Part shown: piece after piece, positions 1 through 6,137 of the stretch
Layout: each line of letters begins with the position of its first letter
Numbering within the stretch: position 1 is the first letter of the stretch
NCBI GenBank assembly: GCA_030618505.1
Contig: JAUXDF010000158.1
Coordinates: 1-7,241 of the forward strand
Direction of reading: 5' to 3'
Length of the DNA: 7,241 nt
From: Spongiibacteraceae bacterium
Lineage (GTDB): Bacteria; Pseudomonadota; Gammaproteobacteria; Pseudomonadales; PIVM01
The notes under the pieces: generated by a model
The model's input: the letters and a program-made list of their open reading frames with translations, nothing else
The model's database searches: none
Told to the model about the DNA's origin: nothing
Translations under genes and position numbers: made by a program

Positions 1-9
1 TGCGACTTA

Positions 10-28
10 AAGGCCTTGAAAAGGCCTA
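10..28. other. Short perfect hairpin downstream of tsaD
   Basis: AGGCCTT (11-17) and AAGGCCT (21-27) form a perfect 7-bp stem with a 3-nt loop. It lies about 70 nt past the tsaD stop codon in the direction of tsaD transcription. It could help end the tsaD transcript or protect its 3' end, but no real T-run follows on the minus strand, so I do not call it an intrinsic terminator. The rest of 1-94 shows no gene; a 10-bp palindrome TTTTCGAAAA lies at 64-73. Confidence 0.4.
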
Positions 29-94
29 GGAGCTAGATTTGCGTTGGCCAGGAGCGAACTTAATTTTCGAAAACTTCCGGTTTCTGGATAGGCA

Positions 95-1129
95 CTAATT
101 AGCCAATGGCAAAAGCTCATCCATCGGCCAACGCGGTCGAACATTGATCGCCAAATCCTGCTGCTGTCCCGCCAACAAACGCTGACAGCCGGCATAGGCG
201 ATCATTGCGCCATTATCCGTACAGAACTGCGCTCTTGCATAAAACAGCTCAGCCCCTTCTTTATTTACCATCGCCTCCAGAACAACACGCAGACGCTGAT
301 TGGCGCTAACACCACCAGCAATAACCAGATTCTTTACGCCGGTTTGCCTAAGCGCCCGACGGCACTTGATCGCCAGGGTATCCGCCACCGCCTCCTGAAA
401 AGCGGCGGCAATATCTGCCTGTAACTGATCACTCAGCTGGCCGTTTTCATCACGATGCGCCGCCGCCGTATTTAGGGTAAAGGTCTTTAGGCCACTAAAA
501 CTAAAATCCAGTCCAGGACGGTTCACCATCGGTCTTGGAAAATCAAATCGACTAATATCTCCGCGCTCGGCTACGCGGGCCACATTCGGGCCACCGGGAT
601 AATCCAGCCCGAGCATCTTTGCGGTTTTATCAAAAGCCTCACCTGCAGCATCATCGAGCGATTCACCCAAAAGCTGATACTGACCAATCGCCGACACCAT
701 TACTAGCTGAGTATGACCGCCGGAAACCAACAGGGCAACAAAGGGAAAGGCAGGCGGTTTATCCTCCAGCATTGGCGCCAGCAAATGACCCTCCATATGA
801 TGTACGCCAATGGCGGGGACACTCCAGGCAAAAGCCAAAGCCCGACCCACCGATGCTCCGACCATCAAGGCACCCACCAAACCCGGCCCCGAGGTATAAG
901 CAATGCCACCGAGATCCGATTGAGAAGTATCGGCCTTAGCCATTACTTGCGTAATTAAAGGCAAAATCTTGCGCACATGATCGCGCGAGGCCAGCTCAGG
1001 AACCACCCCGCCATACTGCGCGTGCAGCTCAACCTGACTATATAAAGTATCCGCCAACAAACCCGCCTTGCTATCATAAATAGCAACAGCGGTTTCATCA
1101 CATGAAGTCTCGATGCCCAATACTCGCAT
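95..1129 (-). CDS. tsaD: tRNA N6-adenosine threonylcarbamoyltransferase TsaD
   Basis: TsaD (Kae1/Qri7/YgjD family, ASKHA fold) transfers the threonylcarbamoyl group from threonylcarbamoyl-AMP to A37 of tRNAs that read ANN codons. In bacteria it works in the cytoplasm with TsaB and TsaE. The 344-aa length matches the family (about 340). Visible motifs are the N-terminal GIETSCDET (residues 5-13), the metal-binding HMEGH with H111 and H115, SGGHTQLV (136-143), GEAFDKTAKMLGL (163-175), FSFSGLKT (209-216), AGGVSANQRL (271-280) and CTDNGAMIA (303-311), whose D304 is the C-terminal metal ligand. The ATG is preceded by AGGAC on the minus strand at 1134-1138, a good Shine-Dalgarno distance, and the protein starts exactly where the family does. 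The gene diverges from rpsU, as in Pseudomonas-type genomes. No key residue is missing. Confidence 0.98.
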   Translation of the reverse strand: MRVLGIETSCDETAVAIYDSKAGLLADTLYSQVELHAQYGGVVPELASRDHVRKILPLITQVMAKADTSQSDLGGIAYTSGPGLVGALMVGASVGRALAFAWSVPAIGVHHMEGHLLAPMLEDKPPAFPFVALLVSGGHTQLVMVSAIGQYQLLGESLDDAAGEAFDKTAKMLGLDYPGGPNVARVAERGDISRFDFPRPMVNRPGLDFSFSGLKTFTLNTAAAHRDENGQLSDQLQADIAAAFQEAVADTLAIKCRRALRQTGVKNLVIAGGVSANQRLRVVLEAMVNKEGAELFYARAQFCTDNGAMIAYAGCQRLLAGQQQDLAINVRPRWPMDELLPLAN

Positions 1130-1167
1130 AAATGTCCTGTTCTTTCGCCACTATCCGCTGCCACTGC

Positions 1168-1181
1168 TATCGGCGCCGATA
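1168..1181. promoter_or_regulatory. 14-bp perfect palindrome in the tsaD/rpsU divergent region
   Basis: TATCGGCGCCGATA is a perfect 14-bp inverted repeat with no spacer. It overlaps the candidate -10 of tsaD on the minus strand and lies about 60 bp upstream of the rpsU -35. Such a site could be an operator for a dimeric regulator acting on one or both genes, or the stem of a hairpin in the tsaD leader. It does not resemble a LexA box of the CTGT-N8-ACAG type. The function is inferred from position and symmetry only. Confidence 0.35.
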
Positions 1182-1207
1182 ATACTGCCCCTCATCGGCT
1201 ATTACCA
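1179..1207 (-). promoter_or_regulatory. Candidate sigma-70 promoter for tsaD
   Basis: Read on the minus strand, TATTAT (complement of 1179-1184) matches the -10 consensus at five of six bases. The hexamer 17 bp upstream, TGGTAA (complement of 1202-1207), matches -35 poorly at three of six. Transcription would start near 1172, giving a leader of about 40 nt before the tsaD ATG. The weak -35 leaves this as a candidate only. Confidence 0.3.
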
Positions 1208-1237
1208 CCGGATACTACCAAAGAGCGGAAAAGTCCT

Positions 1238-1266
1238 TTGCTTTTCGATAAACTTAGGTATAGAAT
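1238..1266 (+). promoter_or_regulatory. Sigma-70 promoter of the rpsU operon
   Basis: TTGCTT (1238-1243) and TAGAAT (1261-1266) are separated by the optimal 17 bp. The -10 matches consensus at five of six bases and the -35 keeps the TTG core. Transcription would start near 1272-1274, leaving a leader of about 100 nt before rpsU. This is the best promoter in the divergent region and the likely main operon promoter. I found no LexA box, although the E. coli operon has one. Confidence 0.6.
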
Positions 1267-1271
1267 CTCGC

Positions 1272-1286
1272 CCCCTTAAATAGGGG
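1272..1286 (+). other. Small hairpin at the start of the rpsU leader
   Basis: CCCCT (1272-1276) pairs with AGGGG (1282-1286) around a 5-nt loop. This puts a GC-rich stem at, or within a few bases of, the predicted transcript 5' end. A 5'-terminal stem often protects mRNA from RppH/RNase E attack. It could also be a DNA operator just after the promoter. Both roles are inference. Confidence 0.35.
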
Positions 1287-1375
1287 TATTAAATGCGGCC
1301 AACTCGCCATGCGATCACAAGGCCTTGATTTACCCGATTTTTTCAAATTAGTTAAGTTAAACAAAGGTTTATTGA

Positions 1376-1591
1376 ATGCCTTCAGTAAAGTTAAAAGATA
1401 ACGAGCCATTTGACATCGCATTGCGCCGCTTCAAGCGCTCCTGCGAAAAAGCCGGCGTATTGGCCGAAGTTCGTCGCCGCGAGTTTTACGAAAAGCCCAC
1501 CTCAGTACGCAAGCGCAAAGCTGCCGCTGCGGTAAAGCGTCACGCGAAAAAAGTATCGCGCGAAACCCGCCGCCATATCCGCCTTTACTAA
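1376..1591 (+). CDS. rpsU: 30S ribosomal protein bS21
   Basis: bS21 is a small basic protein of the 30S subunit platform, next to the 3' end of 16S rRNA. It is needed for efficient initiation on natural mRNAs. The 71-aa length equals that of E. coli S21. The stretch FDIALRRFKRSCEKAGVLAE (residues 13-32) and the following VRRREFYEKP are nearly invariant in gammaproteobacteria. The C-terminal half is Lys/Arg-rich and ends in RLY as expected. AAAGG at 1363-1367 stands 8 nt before the ATG and is the best ribosome binding site in the operon, in keeping with the high output a ribosomal protein needs. It is the first gene of the operon, with its own promoter about 110 bp upstream, and yqeY begins 27 nt after its stop. 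Confidence 0.98.
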   Translation: MPSVKLKDNEPFDIALRRFKRSCEKAGVLAEVRRREFYEKPTSVRKRKAAAAVKRHAKKVSRETRRHIRLY

Positions 1592-1607
1592 TCACTTCTT
1601 ATTAGTA
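1586..1607 (+). other. AT-rich hairpin spanning the rpsU stop codon
   Basis: TACTAAT (1586-1592) and ATTAGTA (1601-1607) form a perfect 7-bp stem with an 8-nt loop, enclosing the rpsU TAA and ending 11 nt before the yqeY ATG. E. coli has a terminator after rpsU that lowers dnaG expression. This stem is too AT-rich, and lacks a T-run, to be a good intrinsic terminator. It might instead affect translation coupling or RNase processing between rpsU and yqeY. Confidence 0.3.
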
Positions 1608-1618
1608 TTGCCGCAGAT

Positions 1619-2074
1619 ATGTCTGAGCAGGAATTAAAAGCACGCATCAAACAGGCAATGAAAGACGCCATGCGTGCCAAAGAAAAAGAGCGCCTTGGTG
1701 TTATCCGGCTGATTCTGGCCGAGGTAAAGCGAATCGAGGTCGACGAGCGCATTGAACTCGACGACTCCCGCCTGCTAGCGCTGATGGACAAAATGCTCAA
1801 ACAGCGTCGAGACTCCGCTAAGCAGTTTGACGAGGCGCAACGCCAGGATCTTGCCGAGCAAGAAAACTTTGAGATTGGCATCATCCAGGAATTTCTACCT
1901 GCCGCCCTCACTAGTGACGAGATTACCGCACTAATTAACAATGCCATCGAGCAAAGTGGCGCCCAGTCGATAAAAGACATGGGCAAACTGATGGGCATCC
2001 TCAAGCCCCAACTACAGGGTCGAGCCGATATTGGTGTTGTCAGCAAGCAAATCAAAGACACACTCAATAGTTAA
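1619..2074 (+). CDS. yqeY: GatB/YqeY domain-containing protein
   Basis: This 151-aa protein belongs to the YqeY family, which resembles the C-terminal tRNA-handling tail domain of GatB, a subunit of the tRNA-dependent amidotransferase. The role of the free-standing protein is not settled; tRNA binding is the usual guess. The N-terminal half (residues 1-90) is a charged helical region with the family signature KQRRDSAKQF. A short FLPAALTSDEI link leads to the C-terminal domain (95-150), which contains DMGKLMGILKPQLQGRAD (126-143). Full length for the family. It is sandwiched between rpsU and dnaG, as in Pseudomonas relatives but not in E. coli. I see no clear Shine-Dalgarno before the ATG, so translation may depend on ribosomes ending rpsU 27 nt upstream. 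An internal Met at residue 14 is a less likely start, because the N-terminal helix is conserved. Confidence 0.95.
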   Translation: MSEQELKARIKQAMKDAMRAKEKERLGVIRLILAEVKRIEVDERIELDDSRLLALMDKMLKQRRDSAKQFDEAQRQDLAEQENFEIGIIQEFLPAALTSDEITALINNAIEQSGAQSIKDMGKLMGILKPQLQGRADIGVVSKQIKDTLNS

Positions 2075-2121
2075 AATACACCTCAGCGCTCAATAAAGAC
2101 AGCTGCCAGACTACTAATCTC

Positions 2122-2150
2122 TCCACCATTTCCCCGGCACACGCTATACT
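2122..2150 (+). promoter_or_regulatory. Candidate internal promoter before dnaG
   Basis: TATACT (2145-2150) matches the -10 consensus at five of six bases. TCCACC (2122-2127), 17 bp upstream, matches -35 at only three of six. A start near 2157 would give a leader of about 40 nt for dnaG. The 124-nt yqeY-dnaG gap contains no terminator-like hairpin with a T-run, so read-through from the rpsU promoter is also expected. Confidence 0.3.
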
Positions 2151-2198
2151 GCACGCTCTCGTCCACCAAACCTATTTTACCTACAGTAATCCAACGCC

Positions 2199-4061
2199 AT
2201 GAGCGGACGCATCCCACAAACTTTTATCGACGACCTGCTTGAAAGAGCCGATATCGTCGACATTATTGATTCGCGCCTGGCGCTACGAAAAACCGGTCGC
2301 AACTACTCCGCACTTTGCCCCTTCCATAAGGAAAAAACGCCTTCATTCAGCGTCAACCCGGACAAGCAATTCTATTATTGCTTCGGCTGCGGCGCCGGAG
2401 GCAACGCGCTGGGTTTTCTGATGGATTATGAGCGCCTGGATTTTCCTGTAGCGGTCGAAAATCTCGCCCACCATGTCGGCCTCGAGGTACCTCGCGAGCA
2501 GGTCGAAAATCCGCAAAAAAGTCAGCAGAGACGAGACATATACTCCCTACTGGAAAAATCCTCTGAGTTTTATCAGCAACAATTACGCGAACACAGCAGC
2601 GCACAAAAAGCCACCACCTACCTAAAAGCAAGGGGGCTTAGCGGCAGTGTCGCCAAACAATTTGGCATCGGTTACGCACCACCGGGCTGGGACAACCTCC
2701 ATAAGCAACTGGCAAAAACAGACGAAGACATCAAGCTGCTCACCGAAGGCGGCATGCTGATTGAAAAAGATAAGGGCGGATGCTATGACCGCTTTCGTGA
2801 TCGCATTATATTCCCCATTCGCGACAGTCGAGGCCGCGTTGTCGCCTTTGGCGGACGGGTATTTGGCGATGAAAAACCTAAATACCTTAACTCACCGGAA
2901 ACACCGGTATTTCATAAAAATCGCGAACTATACGGCCTCTATGAAGCCCGGCAAGCCAATCGTCACCTGTCAAAAATTATTGTTGTCGAAGGTTATATGG
3001 ATGTCGTCGCGCTGGCCCAGCACGGCATCAGCTACGCCACCGCAACTTTGGGCACAGCAACCAGCGAAGCCCATCTGGAAAAAATATTCCGGCTGGTAGA
3101 CGAAGTGATCTTTTGCTTTGACGGTGATCAGGCTGGGCGTAAAGCCGCTGATCGCGCCCTCGAAAATGCTTTGCCGCTAATGCAGGATGGCCGCCAGGCA
3201 CGTTTTTTGTTTTTACCCGACGGCGAAGACCCCGACAGCCTGGTAAGATCCGAGGGACAGCAACACTTCCAGCAACTGGTCGACAGCGCCCTGCCACTAT
3301 CCGACTTTTTGTTTCAATCGGTTTCCGGCGGCATTGACCTCGAAACCATGGATGGCCGCGCGCGATTAAGCACACTCTGCCTGCCGCTTATCCATAAATT
3401 GCCCACCGGTGTTTTCAAAAGCCTAATGCTACAGTCCCTTGCCGATCGCACCGGCATTAGCCAGCAGGCACTGGAGCAACTCACCAGCCAACAACAGCAA
3501 AACAAACAACATCAAGCAAGCAACACCAAAACAGCGCCACCTCAAGAGCAATACCCAGAGGAAGGAGTCGGCAGCCCCCACCAACCGCTATCTCGCCCAC
3601 CCTTGGCAGAACAACAAAAACTCATTGAACTCAGCGGCACACAAAAAGCCATGATGTTATTGCTACACTACCCCCGCCTCGCCATTCAACTCGACATTGA
3701 CATCATCTGCGCAGCCGCTACTGAACATCCTGCAGACCCAGATATCAGCACATTATTGCAGCTACTGGAAAAACTTAAAGACGAACCCCACGCCACCCCC
3801 CACCTGCTACTGGGGCACTGGCTACACCAACCCGCAGGGGAGTTATTCACCCGACTTTTAAGCAAAGACCCATCAATTAATGAGCAGGCGGCACAAGCCG
3901 AACTCAACGACTGCATCAACCATCTCACACATTTAACAAAACGACAAAATCAGCAACAATTTATTGACGAGCTAGCCAACAACAAAACCTTGCGCTTTGA
4001 AGAACTCAGCGATGCGCAAAAACAAGCATTAAGGCTGATCTACTCTAAACCCAGTGGTTAG
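2199..4061 (+). CDS. dnaG: DNA primase DnaG
   Basis: DnaG makes the RNA primers for Okazaki fragments and for leading-strand start, working with DnaB helicase at the fork. All three domains are present in 620 aa. The N-terminal zinc domain (about 1-100) has C40, H43, C61 and C64 as ligands. The TOPRIM/RNA polymerase core (about 110-428) has catalytic E264 in VVEGYMD, D308 and D310 in FDGD, and DGEDPD (341-346). The C-terminal helicase-binding domain spans about 470-620. The start aligns with E. coli MAGRIP; here it reads MSGRIP. No Shine-Dalgarno precedes the ATG (the upstream bases are pyrimidine- and A-rich), which fits the known low synthesis of primase compared with its operon neighbours. 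The linker at about 426-470 is unusually rich in Gln, Asn and Pro. The gene follows yqeY by 124 nt and precedes rpoD by 149 nt. Confidence 0.98.
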   Translation: MSGRIPQTFIDDLLERADIVDIIDSRLALRKTGRNYSALCPFHKEKTPSFSVNPDKQFYYCFGCGAGGNALGFLMDYERLDFPVAVENLAHHVGLEVPREQVENPQKSQQRRDIYSLLEKSSEFYQQQLREHSSAQKATTYLKARGLSGSVAKQFGIGYAPPGWDNLHKQLAKTDEDIKLLTEGGMLIEKDKGGCYDRFRDRIIFPIRDSRGRVVAFGGRVFGDEKPKYLNSPETPVFHKNRELYGLYEARQANRHLSKIIVVEGYMDVVALAQHGISYATATLGTATSEAHLEKIFRLVDEVIFCFDGDQAGRKAADRALENALPLMQDGRQARFLFLPDGEDPDSLVRSEGQQHFQQLVDSALPLSDFLFQSVSGGIDLETMDGRARLSTLCLPLIHKLPTGVFKSLMLQSLADRTGISQQALEQLTSQQQQNKQHQASNTKTAPPQEQYPEEGVGSPHQPLSRPPLAEQQKLIELSGTQKAMMLLLHYPRLAIQLDIDIICAAATEHPADPDISTLLQLLEKLKDEPHATPHLLLGHWLHQPAGELFTRLLSKDPSINEQAAQAELNDCINHLTHLTKRQNQQQFIDELANNKTLRFEELSDAQKQALRLIYSKPSG

Positions 4062-4133
4062 CCAACACTAACATAGAAAAATCAGTTTTTTACCTTTCGC
4101 TAACAATTTACGCCATTCTGACCTACTCTTACT

Positions 4134-4145
4134 CTAGCATGCTAG
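4134..4145. promoter_or_regulatory. 12-bp perfect palindrome at the rpoD promoter -35 position
   Basis: CTAGCATGCTAG is a perfect 12-bp inverted repeat. Its centre lies about 25 bp upstream of the TATAAT at 4159-4164, so it occupies the place where a -35 hexamer would be. No good -35 is found there. A dimeric protein bound at this site could replace -35 contacts as an activator or block polymerase as a repressor. The binding function is inferred. Confidence 0.4.
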
Positions 4146-4155
4146 GCCATTATTC

Positions 4156-4164
4156 AGTTATAAT
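4156..4164 (+). promoter_or_regulatory. Consensus -10 element of an internal rpoD promoter
   Basis: TATAAT (4159-4164) is a perfect sigma-70 -10. The preceding AGT (4156-4158) keeps the G of an extended -10 TGn motif but not the T. No -35 better than two of six is found at 16-18 bp spacing. Transcription would begin near 4171, leaving a leader of about 40 nt for rpoD. An internal promoter lets RpoD levels be set apart from dnaG, and the gene would be read by its own product. I did not find a convincing sigma-32 heat-shock promoter like the one E. coli has inside dnaG. Confidence 0.5.
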
Positions 4165-4210
4165 GGAGGGCTATTGTTTTTACGTTTACAAGACCAAAAA
4201 AAGGGGCACC

Positions 4211-6001
4211 ATGACTGACCAGTCAAAGCAACAGTCTCGACTTAAGGATCTGATCGCAAAGGGCAAAGAGCAAGGTTATTTAACCTATGCCGAGGTCAAC
4301 GACCACCTGCCAGAAGATATTTCAGATCCAGACCAGGTTGAAGACATCATTCAGATGATCAACGACATGGGCATACAGGTGTTTGAAAAAGCGCCCGATG
4401 CCGACTCAATGCTACTAAACGACGATTCCACCGATGATATCGCCGCCGCCGAAGCTGCCGCCGCACTCGCTGCCGTTGAAACCGAAGCAGGGCGCACCAC
4501 CGACCCGGTACGCATGTATATGCGCGAAATGGGCACCGTCGAGTTACTCACCCGAGAAGGTGAAATCGTCATAGCCAAACGGATCGAAGAAGGCATCCGT
4601 GACATCATGGGAGCCGCCTCTTACTTCCCTGGCCCTGTTGATTTTGTGCTCGGTGAATATGACAAGATCAAAACCGAAGAAAAGCGTCTTGCGGACATCA
4701 TCACCGGCTACCTCGATCCAATGGACAATGTACCCTCAGCAAATGGCGCCGTACTCAAATCTGACGATGACGATGATGCCACACCATCCGGCCCCGACCC
4801 CATCGAAGCAGAAAGGCGTTTCAGCGCAATACGCAAGCTTCACAATAAAGCAGAAAAGGCCGTTGAGAAACACGGTCGCGAAAGCAAGCAAGCCAGAAAG
4901 CAACTCGAAGCGCGGGCCGAAGCCTTTAAATTTCTCAAGCTGACTCAACGCAACTTCGATCAGCTTATCTCCCACGTTCGAACGACTCTAAGCGAGCTAC
5001 GCCGCCAGGAAAAAGTACTGATCGATCGCTGTCTGAAAAAAGCAAAAATGCCTCGCAAGCTTTTCCTGACCTCGTTTCAGGGTAACGAAGCAGACAGAAA
5101 TTGGGTGCAACAGCACATTGACGCCGGCAAAGACTACTCCCCTAAACTGGAGCAGTTTCAAGAAGATATCAGGCGAGCACAGCGAAAAATCAAGGCCATT
5201 GAAGCCATTACAGGTATGAATACTGCGGAGATCAAAGACATCAACCGCCGTATGTCTATTGGTGAAGCACGCGCTCGACGCGCCAAAAAAGAGATGGTCG
5301 AAGCCAACTTGCGACTGGTTATCTCCATCGCCAAAAAATACACCAATCGCGGCCTACAGTTCCTCGACCTGATCCAGGAAGGCAACATCGGCCTGATGAA
5401 AGCGGTTGATAAATTTGAATACCGCCGCGGCTATAAATTCTCCACCTACGCAACATGGTGGATACGCCAGGCAATCACTCGCTCCATTGCCGATCAGGCC
5501 CGCACCATCCGTATTCCGGTGCATATGATTGAGACGATAAACAAACTCAATCGTATCTCACGCCAAATGCTACAGGAAATGGGCAGAGAACCCACTCCCG
5601 AAGAGCTTGGCATTCGCATGGAGATGACCGAGGAGAAAGTACGCAAAGTCCTCAAGATCGCTAAAGAGCCAATATCAATGGAGACCCCCATCGGTGATGA
5701 TGAAGACTCCCACCTGGGCGATTTTATCGAAGATGCCACCATCGACTCACCCATTGAATCCGCCACCAGCACCGGCCTGCAAGAAGCTACACGCTCCGTG
5801 CTATCCGGCCTGACCGGCAGAGAAGCCAAAGTGCTGCGCATGCGTTTTGGCATTGATATGAATACCGATCACACCCTGGAAGAAGTCGGCAAGCAGTTTG
5901 ACGTCACCCGTGAGCGTATTCGCCAGATCGAAGCCAAGGCTTTGCGCAAATTGCGCCACCCTACCCGCTCCGATCACCTGCGAAGCTTTCTTGACGAGTA
6001 A
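4211..6001 (+). CDS. rpoD: RNA polymerase primary sigma factor RpoD (sigma-70)
   Basis: This is the housekeeping sigma factor, which brings core RNA polymerase to -35/-10 promoters. Counting from the ATG at 4211 the protein has 596 aa. Region 1.1 (about 9-70) contains EQGYLTYAEVNDHLPEDI. Region 1.2 (98-131) starts DPVRMYMREMG. A charged non-conserved region (132-355) carries an acidic DDDDD run near 185. Regions 2.1-2.4 (360-440) include DLIQEGNIGLMKAVDKFEY and the -10-melting YATWWIRQAI. Region 3 follows, with the 3.2 finger around PIGDDEDSHLGDFIED. Region 4.2 has its helix-turn-helix TLEEVGKQFDVTRERIRQIE at 555-574. A longer in-frame start at 4139 is rejected: its 24 extra residues are unlike any sigma-70, it would lie across the promoter, and AAGGGG at 4201-4206 is a proper ribosome binding site for 4211. 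The length is slightly below the 613-617 aa of E. coli and Pseudomonas. Confidence 0.98.
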   Translation: MTDQSKQQSRLKDLIAKGKEQGYLTYAEVNDHLPEDISDPDQVEDIIQMINDMGIQVFEKAPDADSMLLNDDSTDDIAAAEAAAALAAVETEAGRTTDPVRMYMREMGTVELLTREGEIVIAKRIEEGIRDIMGAASYFPGPVDFVLGEYDKIKTEEKRLADIITGYLDPMDNVPSANGAVLKSDDDDDATPSGPDPIEAERRFSAIRKLHNKAEKAVEKHGRESKQARKQLEARAEAFKFLKLTQRNFDQLISHVRTTLSELRRQEKVLIDRCLKKAKMPRKLFLTSFQGNEADRNWVQQHIDAGKDYSPKLEQFQEDIRRAQRKIKAIEAITGMNTAEIKDINRRMSIGEARARRAKKEMVEANLRLVISIAKKYTNRGLQFLDLIQEGNIGLMKAVDKFEYRRGYKFSTYATWWIRQAITRSIADQARTIRIPVHMIETINKLNRISRQMLQEMGREPTPEELGIRMEMTEEKVRKVLKIAKEPISMETPIGDDEDSHLGDFIEDATIDSPIESATSTGLQEATRSVLSGLTGREAKVLRMRFGIDMNTDHTLEEVGKQFDVTRERIRQIEAKALRKLRHPTRSDHLRSFLDE

Positions 6002-6016
6002 TTGACAGCTAAACCC

Positions 6017-6045
6017 TAGTCAAACTAAGAGCGGCGCTATATAAT
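6017..6045 (+). promoter_or_regulatory. Promoter-like sequence inside the rpoD terminator
   Basis: TAGTCA (6017-6022, four of six to -35) and a perfect TATAAT (6040-6045) are spaced by exactly 17 bp. The TATAAT falls mostly in the 8-nt loop of the terminator hairpin. If active it would start transcripts near 6052 and read through the tRNA. It may also be a chance result of an AT-rich loop. Confidence 0.3.
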
Positions 6046-6062
6046 GCGCCGCTCTTGGTTTT
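6022..6062 (+). terminator. Intrinsic terminator of the rpsU-yqeY-dnaG-rpoD operon
   Basis: AAGAGCGGCGC (6027-6037) pairs perfectly with GCGCCGCTCTT (6046-6056) around an 8-nt loop. The stem extends outward through a U-G wobble, a C-G pair and three A-T pairs, to 16 bp (6022-6037 with 6046-6061). TTTT at 6059-6062 forms the short tail. It begins 20 nt after the rpoD stop codon and is by far the strongest hairpin in the window. Confidence 0.85.
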
Positions 6063-6068
6063 GCAGCC

Positions 6069-6096
6069 TTGCTAAGATATTGTTTTAACGGCTAAT
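6069..6096 (+). promoter_or_regulatory. Candidate promoter of the CAT-anticodon tRNA
   Basis: TTGCTA (6069-6074) matches -35 at four of six bases, and GCTAAT (6091-6096) matches -10 at four of six, with a 16-bp spacer. A GC-containing stretch follows (CAGCGC, 6098-6103), as is common at stringently controlled stable-RNA promoters. The start would be near 6103, about 35 nt before the mature tRNA. It is a moderate match; the TATAAT at 6040 is the competing candidate. Confidence 0.3.
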
Positions 6097-6137
6097 ACAG
6101 CGCTTTCACGATCCTTATCACGGCAAGCACTCCAGAA

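Noticed and set aside
7..195. 62-aa minus-strand frame overlapping the 3' end of tsaD
   Set aside because: It is mostly an alternative frame of tsaD with no recognisable protein, and no initiation signal was seen.
10..1328. AAGGCCTTGA present both near position 10 and at 1319 as a repeat flanking tsaD
   Set aside because: Only 10 bases are shared, built on a short GC palindrome, with no extended similarity; chance is sufficient.
1297..1343. Possible attenuator in the rpsU leader: GGCC repeats followed by six T at 1338-1343
   Set aside because: The only pairings are 4-bp stems, and the T-run is about 14 nt from the nearest one, so no credible terminator hairpin forms.
1130..1375. LexA (SOS) box before rpsU, as known in E. 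coli
   Set aside because: No CTGT-N8-ACAG-like match was found in the divergent region.
1588..2067. Long 159-aa open frame on the minus strand opposite yqeY
   Set aside because: It is the in-register antisense of a clearly recognised gene, is Ser/Arg-rich and has no family likeness or ribosome binding site.
4077..4091. A-run and T-run after dnaG as a terminator
   Set aside because: The stem would be only A-T pairs with a tiny loop. An AU-rich processing site is conceivable but cannot be supported.
5494..5853. 119-aa minus-strand frame inside rpoD
   Set aside because: It is a shadow of the conserved regions 3-4 of sigma-70.
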